From assembly GCA_949825025.1 (NCBI GenBank), contig OX463779.1:25898816-25962815 (forward strand): a stretch of DNA of 64,000 nucleotides, read 5' to 3'. Below, piece after piece: positions 44,794 to 60,316 of this stretch; position 1 is the first letter of the stretch, and each line of letters opens with the position of its first letter. This DNA comes from Siphlonurus alternatus. Its lineage: Eukaryota; Arthropoda; Insecta; Ephemeroptera; Siphlonuridae. A program made the position numbers and the translations under genes. The notes below the pieces were generated by a model. That model was not told the origin of the DNA, searched no databases, and saw only the letters and a list, made by a program, of their open reading frames with translations.

Positions 44794-45485
44794 CAGGGCT
44801 ATTCTCCTATATATAATAGAGGGTATACGCGCCACTGTCTGGCTTATGGCGCTAAATACTGAATTCTGATTGGCTTAAAAGTGGTCATTTGGAATTGCTC
44901 TGATTGGCCAAAATAAAGTTGTTGATTTTTTTCTAAGTGGCTGAAATTTTAATTGTTGAAAATTTTCGAGCGATATCATTGGTTAAAGAATGTCCACTTT
45001 TCAACCAATCAGAGAGCTGCAATAAAAAACCACTTTGTTTGCCCATATTTTAATTTAAAAAAAGACTTTTTACACCATAAAAATTATTTAAAAAATCATA
45101 AATGGTAGAAAATAGTGTTATAAATTGTTATATTTATTTATTTCAAAAATATTAATTATTTATACAGGGACCAAGCGCAAATTTTCAACAATAGGAAATC
45201 GCAACTGAAAAAATCAACAAATTCTAATCAGCCAATCAGAAGCGTTCAACTTTTAATGCTTTATAATCAATGATTTTACTAAGTGAAGGTCTCCATCGTC
45301 TCAAAAATCGTTCTTTTCACCCTTTAAAACCTCTAGGTGCATTTGGTTAAGAATGTAAATCCTCTGGAGCTTCAGGAAATGTATCGAAAAAATCCATTTT
45401 AACATTGAGTTACGTATCCCCAACAATGAAAATGTCCACTTTTTCTGATGCGCGTATACCCGATAACAATAGGAGAATAACCCTG
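44794..45485. mobile_element. hAT-type MITE with 8-bp target duplication
   Basis: The 692-bp element starts CAGGGCTATTCTCCTAT and ends ATAGGAGAATAACCCTG. It is flanked on both sides by ATAAAGAT (44786-44793 and 45486-45493). Looser terminal similarity extends to about 38 bp (GGGTATACGCGC on both ends). No transposase frame. Internal copies of GATTGGC in both orientations suggest a partly self-complementary body. Confidence 0.9.
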
Positions 45486-46083
45486 ATAAAGATATATGCA
45501 GTTCATCATGATGCGCATTATATACATTAATTATGCATACAGTATATGATACACTGCAATGATGTCCTCTTCGTAAACCCTGCTCGAAGTATTATACTCT
45601 ACGCAGTACAGTTCACCTTGTCTACAGTACATTGATCAGCTCAGAGGGTGGGGTATGATAGGCACTATGTATATGAATATATTATAGGCAGCTAGTGACA
45701 CGCTGCTTATAAGCAAAAAATGATGACACAGTTTTTGTTTGTATCAGGAAAAGAAGACCCTGTTTAGAGTATTCCGAGCAGTGTGCCCCCACGACGCCCC
45801 TAAAATATATCCCATGCAGGATCGTCAATCGTCATATTTAAACATTTTATTTTGTACTATTTAGCAGTTGGAGAAAAAGTTTTCTCCTAGCAAATTGTCT
45901 TTATTAGATTACAAAGGAACCGATATGTACATATCTTTTAATTTGAGACGTACGTGCATATACGACAAAAATTCACCAGTCCGTGATTGCATGCGCAATC
46001 TATAATACATTCATATATTATACACACATGCAATATATACTCTGTACGTATGATACTGTACACTTAAAGTGATTTTTAGATTT

Positions 46084-46878
46084 AGATTAGATTTAACGAT
46101 CTGCGGCAAATGTGGCTAAACCACGGTGGCTCGCAATATAGTGCTCAACGCACTCTTAAACACTCTTCTCTCTGCTCTTAAATCCCCCGTAACTCTCCGC
46201 CCCCACCACCTCAGACGGCAGGGAATTCCACTCCCTCACTGTTCGCTTTTCGCTTTATGAAGGAGTACTTTCCCACGTCACTTCCACTACCCCTGAGCTC
46301 CAGCTTCCACCGATGATCCCCCCTCCCAATATATCTACCTTTCCTAGTTCTGTCACTAAACTCGCTCCAACCTGCCAATCTCCCTCTTAATTAAGGTAGA
46401 GATAATACGAATCAGCTGGCCCAATGCTAAAAAAATCCCATTCATAAAAATTATGAAAAAAATTTAAAATGTTCTCCTCTACATCCCCTATCAGTAGGTA
46501 AAATATCAGGTATACAAAAACGAGCTAGTTTTCGAGCTATGAATTTTTAAAGTTGACTAATTTAACATGGAAGTTCCATTTCTCCATGTTAAATTAGTCA
46601 ACTTTAAAAATTAATAACTCGAAAACTAGCTCGTTTTTGTATACCTGATATTTTACCTACTGATAGGGGATGTAGAGGAGAATATTTTAAATTTTTTTCA
46701 TAATTTTTATGAATGGGATTTTTTTAGCATTGGGCCAGCTGATCCGTATTATCTCTACCTTAACTTTAAACAAATTTCCTAATCGGTTTTCGGTTGTATC
46801 TTCTCCTATCCTCGAGTGGCTCCCACTCCAAAGTCTGAATCATTTTCGAAACGCTTTCATAATCCTTCCACACCTTAA
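46084..46878 (-). mobile_element. Non-LTR (LINE) pol 3' remnant, interrupted by a TTAA MITE
   Basis: On the minus strand, decayed frames give MIQTLEWEPLEDRRR before the MITE (46391-46763). After it they give SDVGKYSF and, in another frame, TVREWNSLPSEVVGAESYGG, the usual C-terminal end of LINE reverse transcriptases. It ends in a simple tail of ATCTAA units near 46080-46100. Several frameshifts and stops make it a fossil. A second copy of the same family lies at 61128-61912. Confidence 0.75.
46391..46763. mobile_element. Palindromic TTAA MITE, copy 4
   Basis: It starts TTAAGGTAGAGATAATACG and ends with the inverse CGTATTATCTCTACCTTAA (one change). Almost all 373 bp form a hairpin centred on TTCCATTTCTCCATGTTAAA. 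It shares its body with the copies at 23.7, 31.5 and 34.7 kb, and its terminal motif GGTAGAGATAA with the 34.7-kb copy. It is inserted within the LINE remnant, so it is younger than that. Confidence 0.88.
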
Positions 46879-47074
46879 TTTTTGTCATTTGCAGTAATCA
46901 TAATATGCATATACAATCAGCTATTATAATTAAACACTTATTCTTTTTCGCAGTATTCTAACGGAAATTATATTGATTTTACCATTTTACTCCATTTACA
47001 ACATATACTGTAACAGTATCATATGGTACACCTTTCTTTAATATCAGCTGTTGAAAACTTGATCTATAAACAAG

Positions 47075-47197
47075 AGGTCTGTTCGTAAATGTACAATCAG
47101 AAAGAATCGATTATTTATTATGAACCTTATGTTTCATGTACAGAGGGTTCATCATAAATCATTGATTCTTTCTGATTGTGTATTTACGAACAGACCT
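47075..47197. mobile_element. Palindromic MITE with AGGTCTGTTCGTAAA ends
   Basis: The 123-bp element starts AGGTCTGTTCGTAAATGTAC and ends TATTTACGAACAGACCT. The arms pair almost throughout, with a loop near CATGTACAGAGGG. Relatives occur at 1591-1686 (interior only) and 61498-61549 (ends only). Confidence 0.8.
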
Positions 47198-47707
47198 AAA
47201 ATGAGTAATGACTGCTGGACGTTCCTCCACATACGGTAACTGGACACGGACCCCACATACGGAAACTTTTTCGCGCATGCACATTTGAAATTAGAAATTA
47301 GGATGCAGTTCATGCAGTACCGTTGGATACTATAAGCTATTACACTTTTGTAGCTATATATATAATAGGCCATCAACAATGTTCTGGGCACGGAGGTCTC
47401 TAAGGGTCTCTGCATGACCATATAATATATATATCTATATATTATATATCTCTTATATATATATATATATATCTACATTAATGCTCGCGTATATAATATA
47501 TGCGTATATATATTATATATAATATTTATATATCACTCGATCGATCGCGCTCGTTTTATTTTAAAAAGTTGTAAGGAGAAAATTTAAGAAAAAGTATCGG
47601 AAGAAGAGGAAAGAAATATTATAGTTCTATTGTGAACATTTTAATAGCAAAAAAAAAAAAAAAATAGAAACAATTAATTTTCAATATATTAAATTGTTGT
47701 GTGGACC

Positions 47708-48251
47708 CAGGGCCGTCCCATGCGCACGGTGCATACGTTTAATTTTTTCTGCTCTATTATAGAGTTTTCCGTAAATTAATAGCCACGGCTTAGAAAAGCT
47801 GCGCAGAAACGAGTTTTAAATGTTAGTAGTCTACTGCGCATGGCTCTGCGAAGTGTGCATGATAAAAAAGCTTGAATCCAAATGAAGCTGCGCAAACGCT
47901 AGGTGACTAATCTGCGCACAGCCAATAGCAACTTTGTATGCTTTATGAACAAAGATACGAACTTCTACCCCAGATTGCTTGCGAATTGCAGTGTTTAAAA
48001 ATTCTTTTAATACGTTACTGCAACCGGTTTGGCTTGTAGTATTGCAAATAAATATCAAATTTGAGATGAGATAAAAAGCAACGTTCTCGCTAATGTTGAA
48101 CAAAAATTCTGCTCCGGTAGGGGCCCCTCGTGCAGCAAAACAGCTGTTTTGAGCTCACTACGTGACGTCACCTTGGGTGTTTTTGGCCAAAATGCGCAGA
48201 TCAGTCCAAATTCGTAGGGCTGATGGACCTATCTATTATAGTTGTATCATG
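47708..48251. mobile_element. 544-bp element, left copy of an inverted pair
   Basis: It starts CAGGGCCGTCCCATGCGC and ends GTTGTATCATG. It is flanked by direct repeats of GTGTGGACC (47699-47707 and 48252-48260). It is the reverse complement of 48281-48824 apart from two base differences that I could find. The start resembles hAT ends, but the other end does not mirror it, so the class is uncertain. A 90-codon frame on the minus strand (47831-48103) has no recognisable domain. Confidence 0.8.
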
Positions 48252-48280
48252 GTGTGGACCAAATAATTCTTCAATATATC

Positions 48281-48824
48281 CATGATACAACTATAATAGA
48301 TAGGTCCATCAGCCCTACGAATTTGGACTGATCTGCGCATTTTGGCCAAAAACACCCAAGGTGACGTCACTTAGTGAGCTCAAAACAGCTGTTTTGCTGC
48401 ACGAGGGGCCCCTACCGGAGCAGAATTTTTGTTCAACATTAGCGAGAACGTTGCTTTTTATCTCATCTCAAATTTGATATTTATTTGCAATACTACAAGC
48501 CAAACCGGTTGCAGTAACGTATTAAAAGAATTTTTAAACACTGCGATTCGCAAGCAATCTGGGGTAGAAGTTCGTATCTTTGTTCATAAAGCATACAAAG
48601 TTGCTATTGGCTGTGCGCAGATTAGTCACCTAGCGTTTGCGCAGCTTCATTTGGATTCAAGCTTTTTTATCATGCACACTTCGCAGAGCCATGCGCAGTA
48701 GACTACTAACATTTAAAACTCGTTTCTGCGCAGCTTTTCTAAGCCGTGGCTATTAATTTACGGAAAACTCTATAATAGAGCAGAAAAAATTAAACGTATG
48801 CACCGTGCGCATGGGACGGCCCTG
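48281..48824. mobile_element. 544-bp element, right copy of an inverted pair
   Basis: It starts CATGATACAACTATA and ends GGGACGGCCCTG. It is flanked by direct repeats of AATATATC (48273-48280 and 48825-48832), different from the duplication around its partner. Same length as the left copy, separated from it by a 29-bp spacer. The same 90-codon frame is present on the plus strand (48429-48701) and encodes the identical peptide. Confidence 0.8.
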
Positions 48825-49034
48825 AATATATCGATCATTTTATTATACTGTTTATACATAATTAATATATATGATGTGAATATTAATATATATCAACATT
48901 TTGAAAGATTTAATTATTTTATCTGCTTTTAATACGTTTTTAATTACAATTAATTTTAAGTATAAAAAAAAAGAAAATAAATATGTCCTGCGCGCGGTCA
49001 GCCACATTAATTAGTTTATGTATTTTATCATTAT

Positions 49035-49220
49035 TGTCTTATTTGGGGTTCTTCATTAAGGAAAACACTTTAAATTTACATCACTACATAAGATAAACTT
49101 TATTGACCTGTATGCTTACAGACATGTTTTTGCCAAGTACCTAATTCATGATTCAATTGTTTTACATAAAAATAAAGGTGGTAAATTTGAATATTAAAAA
49201 TCAGACTACTGATTTACACA
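49035..49220 (-). repeat. 3' LTR of the gypsy element
   Basis: 186 bp, ending at the TSD ATTAT on the left and adjoining the polypurine tract on the right. It carries GCCAAGTACC where the other LTR has GCCCCAGTACC. Confidence 0.95.
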
Positions 49221-49811
49221 TCCCCTCCCTTTAGTTCAATGACCCCTTAATCCTGCTAGTTAGGCAACCTTCAAAACTTGAGAATGTAGGTCAACAAACA
49301 GCTGATCAAATAGAATATTTTAAACACAATTTCTTTTATGACAGTTAAAGGTAATCAAACTATAGGCAGATTAGATGCTGAAATAAAAAGGTAATTAAAC
49401 TTTAAGAACCCATAATTCCCTCCAAAATTACATTAATTTCTTTTATTGTATACCCTAAGACTCTAATACATCAATTATCCCTGATATATTAATATAGCCC
49501 CTTAAATAAAATAAAAAATAAACAGAAAACATTCTTTGCATTAATTATTTAATAAGCATGTCACAAAATACCTGCTATATGACCATAACAAAATTATGAA
49601 ATTAAATTAGCTTTATTTAACATAGATATGCCCATTGTTTTTTCTTTGATAAACTAATGAGCTTATCTCTCCCCTCCAAAATATTTCTGAGTAAGAAAAT
49701 ATCTAGAATGCTTCTCCAGATGAGTATACACAATAAAATCATGAACTATAATAACTAATTTGATTTCTGTAAGTTACTTTTATGCAGGAAAAGATAATTT
49801 TATTTTAACAT

Positions 49812-51815
49812 TTACAAATAATATTCCTCTAACTTCTTAGGTTTATGTATTTTTCTACCAAACCTGGTTGTTGTGGCTGTATCCTGAGGTATATTATTTT
49901 GTGGTTGTTGTGGATTTTGGTTAGGAGATGGTTGTTGTTGTGGGGTAGCAGCTTTAGGTGTATTATGCCTAGGTGGTGTATTCTGTTTTAAGGCATACTG
50001 GGTATGATGAGGAGAGGTTGTACTTTGAGGTTTGGTTAAAGGAATGAGATGAACTCTGTTTCTTCGGACAACCCCTTGTTGAGATTGCACCTCATACGAC
50101 CTTGGCTGCGGAGTCTGACAACGGATGGTGCCCTTGCGCTTGAGATCCGTTATCCAGACCTGATCACCTGGACCTAGCTTTTGCAGCTTGCGAGCCCCAT
50201 GGTGACGGTCATGGTTAGCCTTGGTCCTCTCCTTGCGACGCCTCTCTGCCCCTGCGAACTGTTTGAAAGGTATGAGTTTAGGTACAAGATTTTTACCGAT
50301 GGTGGGGACGGTGGTTCGCAGCTGCCGTCCCATCAGTAGTTGAGCTGGACTCGCTTCGAGGCCTGCAATGGGTGTGGCTCGATACGCCAGCAGTCCCCGT
50401 GACGGATCCTTTTCTTTCTTGAGGATGTTCTTGACGATTTTGACTGCGGCTTCGGCTTGTCCGTTGCTCTTGGGATATCTTGGACTACTAGTCACTTTCT
50501 TGAAACCATAGTCACTGGCAAATTCTCTGAACTCCTGGCTAATGAATTGACGCCCGTTGTCACATCGAATCTTCTCTGGAATACCATGCCTCGCAAAGAT
50601 CTCTTTACAAGCTGCAATGGTTGCCTGACTGTCAATTCTACTCATTCTTGTCACTTCCGGGTATTTAGAATAATAGTCTACCATAATTAGGTAATATTTT
50701 TGATCTAGCTCAGCCAGATCCATACCAACAATTTGCCATGGTCTATCAGGTATTTCAGAATTTACAAGTGGCTCTGCTCTATTTTCTTTATGCATGCAGC
50801 ACTCATTACATGATTCTATCTTCTGTGTTATTTGATGTTGCATGCCAGGCCAGTATACACTTAGTCTAGCTCTAGCTTTACACTTCTCAATGCCAAGATG
50901 TCCCTCATGTAATCTCTCTGTAATGTTTCTTGTAAGACTACTTGGTATCACTAACCTTGTATCATACAGTAGAAAATCTTTTTGTACCGTAAGATGATCT
51001 TTTGCTTTCCAATAGGCCCTAACCCTTGGAGACACTTGTGTAGCTCGAGGTGGGAAGCCTTCGGTCACTCTCTTCTTTAATTCTTGTATCACCGGGTCCT
51101 CGTCTTGAGCCTTCTTGATATCAGTCAACGTCTTTGCCCCGGCTGGGAAGTTTCTCACATGGTCATCGCCGAACTGCTCAACGTCGACCGCTGCGATTCC
51201 TTCGTCCTCCTCCGGCAGCGGAGATCTCGACAACAGGTCAGGTAAATGGAAGTCTCTTCCAGCTATATGTTTCATACTGTAGTCAAATCTGAGTAGTTTA
51301 AGTTTTAATCTTTGCAATCTTGGGGTCATGTCATCTAGCCTTTTACTTCCCAAAATTGAAATAAGTGGTTTATGGTCTGTCAAAATCTCAAATGGCTTCC
51401 CCAAGACATATTCTTCAAATTTTCTACATGCCCACTCAATCCCAGTTGCTTCTTTCTCAATTATAGCATACCTTGTCTCAGCCTCGGAGAGTCGTCTAGA
51501 AATATACGCTACCGGCTTCCACTCTTCTTGCTCTCGCTGCTCGAGGACTCCTCCTAGTCCGTACGCGCTACTGTCTGAAGCAATCCGATGGTCTTTGTTC
51601 GGGTCGTAGAGGGTGAGTATGGGTGCAGAAGTTAGCTTCTGTTTTACTTCCTGGAATGCTTCTTCTTGCTTTTCTCCCCAAAAGAAGTCATTCTCCTGCT
51701 TGAGAAGATCAGTGAGTGGGGTGAGGATATGAGCCATATTTGGTATAAATTTTCTAAGAAATTGAGTTCTAGCCACAAAACTTTTTACACCAGCTTTGTC
51801 AGTAGGTGCTGGCAT
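49812..51815 (-). pseudogene. Gypsy RT/RNase H-integrase frame (second part)
   Basis: A 667-codon frame continues pol. It has the RT thumb/connection (LRKFIPNMAHILTPL), RNase H (SDSSAYGLGGVLEQ, TDHKPL), an integrase zinc-binding HHCC region (HEGHLGIEK to CNECC), and the D,D-35-E core with MDLAEL, CDNGRQF and NGQAEAAVK. A basic, Q/P/T-rich C-terminal tail lies downstream. It overlaps the upstream frame by 31 bp in a different phase. Catalytic acidic residues appear intact, so the frameshift is the only obvious lesion. Confidence 0.9.
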
Positions 51816-53998
51816 TTTACTATGGCTTTCACCTTGTCAGGGTCAGGTTCAGCTCCTTCTCCACTGACAATGTGCCCTACCCACTTCATACTAGGTACTC
51901 TGAAGAGGCACTTGTCATTCAGCGTTACTCCAAATTCTTGTAGTCTTTCGAGAACTTTTTCTAGTCTTTGATCATGCTCTTCCAACGTGGTCCCAAATAC
52001 TGCTATGTCGTCAATATGGACTACGACGCCTTCCATGTCGCTCAGCAGACTACTTAGGGTGTAATGGAAGAACTCACTTGCACAGTTCATACCCATGAAC
52101 AGTACATTGTAGCAGTAACGTCCCCAGGGCGTGACAAACGTTGTCAACAGACGGCTTTCTTCATCCAAGGGGATTTGCCAAAACGAATCCTTGCAGTCTA
52201 GTTTAGAGAAGATTCTTGCCCCTGACATTTTCCCTAGGGTCTCCTCTACTGAAGGTAGTACAATCCTGTCTCGGATGATGGCTCGATTGAGTGGGTCGGA
52301 ATGAACACATAGCCTTACGTCGTTCGTTCCTTTTGGGACCACCACCAGTGCACCACACCACTTGGTAGGTACAGTCACTTTAGATAGGACTCTTTTCTCT
52401 TCTAGTTCCTTGATTCTAGCTTTAACCTTGGTTCTCCATGGGTGAGGTATTCTTCTTGGAGATGTAATTGCATAAGGTTGTGCGTCCTCACGAAGCTTGA
52501 TTTTATAAGTCGTCTTCATCCGACCGATGCCTGTGAAAAGTTTGGGGAATTTTTTCTTGGGATCCCACTCCCCTTGCCTGATCTCATTCACAGCCTTATC
52601 TGATTCTGTTCCTCCTTTGTATATAAGTAGCCCCAAAGCCACAGATGCTTGCCTGCTGAGAAGGTTTTCTTTCAGACCCTCTACCACATAGGCTTTCTCC
52701 ATACAAATATTTTCCCTGTACTGTATTTTAGTTAAGAATACAGCTACAGCTGGGAGTTTGTTTCCACTTGGACCATACAGACTTCTCTTTGGTTTATGCC
52801 ACTCGGGAAGTGGTTCGAGTGACATGAATTGCTCAATGCTGAGAACTGTAACATCTGCACCGGAGTCTACTTTTACTCTGACGGGAGTTATTGCGTCTTG
52901 TTCACCGAGAGCCACAACAGCCCTCCATGGCTTGGTCTGCCGTTCTGAGGTCCCGACGGTGTCAATATCGACCAAGAAGTCTACATCGGAGTCAGAGCTC
53001 TCTTCCCCCCTGTAAATTTCAGTAACTCTCTGCTTGCCTCTACTCATCCTGTGCAATACTTTCTTAGATGTGCGACAGAACTTCTCGTAGTGCCCTGGCA
53101 GTGAGCATCTTCTACAGATAGCTTTCCTAGCTGGACAGTCTGCGATCTCGTGCGTTGGCTCGGCTCCGCACCTCGTACATTTGGAGTTCCTTTTCTGCCA
53201 CTGTCCTGCAGGTTTCTTCTGAGCCTGGGCTCCTTTCACTTTCTGCAGATATCTGGGTTTCCGGTTTACTGCATCAACGTTGCTTGATGATGTCCCCGGG
53301 TCTTCTTTCGTTAGAGCCGCTTGCTCTGTCTTCATTTGTTCTCGACTTCTAATTTTCATTTGTGCTTTGTCAAGGGTTAACTCTGGGTCGTTCCTGAGCT
53401 CTTCTGATAATTTTAAGTCACTTAAGCCTCCAACTAGTTTATCCCTTATTCTCTCATCTTTGTCTTTGAATTCACAATATTCCGCCAGTTTCCAAACTTC
53501 TCGGATATATGTCTCTGCAGTCTCTCCTGGCTTCTGATCTCTTTTGTTGAACATAAAGCGTTCAAATATTACATTCTTTTTAGGCCAGAAATATTGATCA
53601 AACTTATCAAGAACGTTTTTGAAATTCTTAGGACAAGTTTCGTCAAATCTGAACTGCTTCATCGCTTCATCTCCACCCTCCATATTATAAAGAAGAAGAC
53701 CAATCTTGTCTTCCTCGCTAAATTTTTTTGCATCAGTAAGCCTTACAAACGTTTCAAATCGTTGCCTGTAAGCTGGCCACTTTTTTGGATCTGCAAAATC
53801 AAACTTGCCTGGTGGCTCCACCAAGCCTGTAGACGTCATGTTTATTTCAGACTGCTGTGTTAAACTACCAGCAGTGTTGTTCCCTGTTGAATTATTTTGG
53901 GGTGGAATTATTGCACCATTTGAAGTACTTTGTGCATTTTCATCAGTATTTGATGTTTCCTCAGAGTCATTTTCATCAGAACCTGGCATAATTAGCAC
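51785..53998 (-). pseudogene. Gypsy gag-protease-RT frame (first part)
   Basis: A 737-codon frame begins MLIMPGSDENDSEE. It holds a retrotransposon Gag core (KKWPAYRQRFETF), two zinc knuckles (the second is C-RR-C-SLPG-H-YEKF-C, the first an irregular spacing variant), and an aspartic protease motif DSGADVTVLS. The reverse transcriptase palm follows, with KLDCKDSFWQIPL and the catalytic HIDD box (His where Tyr is commoner). Gag and pol are in one frame. The frame ends prematurely soon after the RT connection region, where the next frame continues; the break lies in a run of four A bases. Family knowledge: such polyproteins are processed by the element's own protease. Classed as a broken gene because of the frameshift. 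Confidence 0.9.
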
Positions 53999-54131
53999 AG
54001 ATTGAATTTAGGCTTGCAGCCATGTGCTCTGGTTGGACTTGACTTCATCTCAAAATATCTTATGAATCTTGACGTCTTTTTTTTTCCTTTTTCTTTCTAA
54101 TTCTTCATTAGAAGCCGTATTTCTGACACCA

Positions 54132-54318
54132 TGTCTTATTTGGGGTTCTTCATTAAGGAAAACACTTTAAATTTACATCACTACATAAGATAAACTTTAT
54201 TGACCTGTATGCTTACAGACATGTTTTTGCCCCAGTACCTAATTCATGATTCAATTGTTTTACATAAAAATAAAGGTGGTAAATTTGAATATTAAAAATC
54301 AGACTACTGATTTACACA
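54132..54318 (-). repeat. 5' LTR of the gypsy element
   Basis: 187 bp, adjoining the TGGTGTCAGAA primer-binding site at 54131 and the right-hand ATTAT duplication. It would hold the element's promoter; no clear TATA box was picked out. Confidence 0.95.
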
Positions 54319-54377
54319 ATTATAATTACTATATTTTTGGAAAAATTGCATGCAAATGTGTGTATGTCATATATATA

Positions 54378-54596
54378 TGCCAGGCGCGAGAATCCATGGT
54401 GGGGGAATGGGGACGCTGCAGCCCTTCCCCCCGGCCCCGAAATTTTGGATTTCACATGGACAAAATATATAGGCATTTCCCCCACTTCATTTTTTTTAAC
54501 ACTAGCCTTATATATATACCCCCCCCCCCCCAAGATTGTAGAGTAATCTTGACCCCCCCCCCCTGAATTTTTTCTGGATCTACACCTCATATATGT
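54378..54596. mobile_element. Probable hAT-derived short element with G/C homopolymers
   Basis: On the minus strand it starts GAGGTGTAGATCCAGAAAAA, a common hAT-like terminus, and contains two runs of ten or more G. It ends near GCGCCTGGCATA. The text GCAGC-CCC-GAAATTTTGG also occurs at the left end of the element at 33349. No target duplication was found, so this is a tentative call. Confidence 0.4.
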
Positions 54597-54935
54597 TCAT
54601 GATGCTGAATATAAAATATAATAGTAATATATATTATTAAATATTAATTACTATACAAAACATAATTATATTTATCTTGCAATGAGCGTGGGTTAGTATA
54701 ACAATAATATATTTACAAATGCACTGGGGTTTGTAATTAATAGAGTTTTATTAAAACAGCAACATATTAATAATATATATAATTTTTTATATAATTAATA
54801 TTCAATATTTAACACTCGTGACGAACGATCAATTAACATATATTATATATATTTGTCACATAAGATATAATATATATGCTAAAAGCTAGTATAATATATA
54901 TATTATGTTTTTTTCAATCCCATTTGCGCAAGGGA

Positions 54936-54974
<39 letters not shown>

Positions 54975-55212
54975 ATGCATCAGATCAATTGAAATAACAG
55001 ATCTAGTTTTAAATTGTATCACAATTGTTTCTTTTAATTTTTTTTTTAAATTTGTTTGTGCAATATTATTTGTAGAGCACATAAATATATATGACTGCAA
55101 CATATATGGTTCCTCGAGGAAATTAAGAGGGAGGGACAGTCAACCCAAAAACCACCCCTAGTTTGAATTACTAATACTTAATAACCAATATTCATTACAC
55201 ATATATAATTCT

Positions 55213-55757
55213 TAGAGCGCGGAAAAAAGTCTCTTTTTTTTTAACAAATAGTCGCCTATAAAGTCTACTTTTTTTGCAAAAAAGTCTCTAAAAAAGTCAC
55301 TTTTTTCGAAAAAAGTCTCCAAAAAAGTCCCTTTTTTTTAAAAAAAAAGAGCAACAAAAATGCATTTTAATAGTGCTATTTCTGATAACTAGAGCGCGGA
55401 AAAAAGTCTCTTTTTTTTTAACAAATAGTCGCCTATAAAGTCTACTTTTTTTGCAAAAAAGTCTCTAAAAAAATTATTTTTGACACGCATAACTGTGTTC
55501 AAAAGCTTTTTATTTTATTCTATTTTTTTAACTATATTTTCGAGAAGAAAATAACTAAAAAATATACTAGAATGTGTCAAAAAGTCTCAAAAAGTCACCT
55601 TTTGCCGAAATAGTCGTAAAATCACAAAATAGTCTAAAAAGTCGCTTTTTTTATAGGCTCATTTTAATCCATTTCCGGAGATCGGTGGACATCCTAAATG
55701 ACATTAAAATAGGCCCCATATACACAAAAAGTCCAAAATACTTTTTTCCGCGCTCTA
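55213..55757. mobile_element. hAT-type MITE with internal duplication
   Basis: The 545-bp element starts TAGAGCGCGGAAAAAAGT and ends with its exact 18-bp inverse. It is flanked by ATAATTCT on both sides (55205-55212 and 55758-55765), the 8-bp duplication of hAT elements. The first about 90 bp, including the terminal motif, are repeated at 55390. The body is built from many short AAAAAGTC units in both orientations. No transposase. Confidence 0.92.
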
Positions 55758-56249
55758 ATAATTCTATATATATGTTCAAACACTCCAATATTAGACATTA
55801 TATAAGCCTCTCAGCAAAGAAGACTCTCACATTAAACAAATACTGTATATATCGTCAATTTAATACTTCAAATAATAATTGCCTATTTGGGAGCACAGTA
55901 GTCAAGTAGCTGTGTTTTAATTAAATTACCAAATAACAATGAAATAATATTGTTATTAAAATGAAAAAAAAAAAATTATATTAAACACAAAAAATTAAAA
56001 AAAAAAATAGCACCTTAGTCATATTACCATAAATATATATGAATGCTATAGAATTTATTTTAAATATTCACAGTGCAGGTATACTTAATTGATTACATTT
56101 AATTAATAACTTTTATTATATTCAATACTGTTTATTAAAAACTAAAGCATGTTTAATTTGCTGTATGTATTGTGCTTATTTGGCATTAAAATATTTTGTG
56201 CAAATATACTTTTGACTAGTATGGACTAGGACTTGAGTTGATTATATAT

Positions 56250-60316
<4,067 letters not shown>

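Larger units (their letters stand above)
49030..54323 (-). mobile_element. Ty3/gypsy LTR retrotransposon, near-intact, minus strand
   Basis: The element lies between 5-bp duplications ATTAT (49030-49034, 54319-54323). LTRs of 186 and 187 bp (49035-49220, 54132-54318) start TGTGTAAATC and end AATAAGACA in element orientation. They differ by one base and one indel around 54230. A primer-binding site TGGTGTCAGAA directly follows the 5' LTR at 54131, compatible with a tRNA-Leu 3' end. A polypurine tract AAAGGGAGGGGA precedes the 3' LTR at 49221-49232. Gag, protease, reverse transcriptase, RNase H and integrase are all present, in gypsy order, but pol is split by a frameshift at about 51815. The low LTR divergence means recent insertion. 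Confidence 0.95.
44226..56249. other. Gene-poor transposon cluster between DEPDC5 and GMPR
   Basis: This 12-kb interval holds the listed hAT MITEs, LINE remnant, TTAA MITE, twin 544-bp elements and gypsy element. The remaining parts (44226-44785, 45494-46075, 46880-47070, 47200-47698, 48833-49029, 54600-55200, 55766-56249) are AT-rich with short TA and homopolymer runs, and I see no host gene in them. The DEPDC5 promoter should lie just above 44225, but no TATA box is convincing. Confidence 0.6.
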
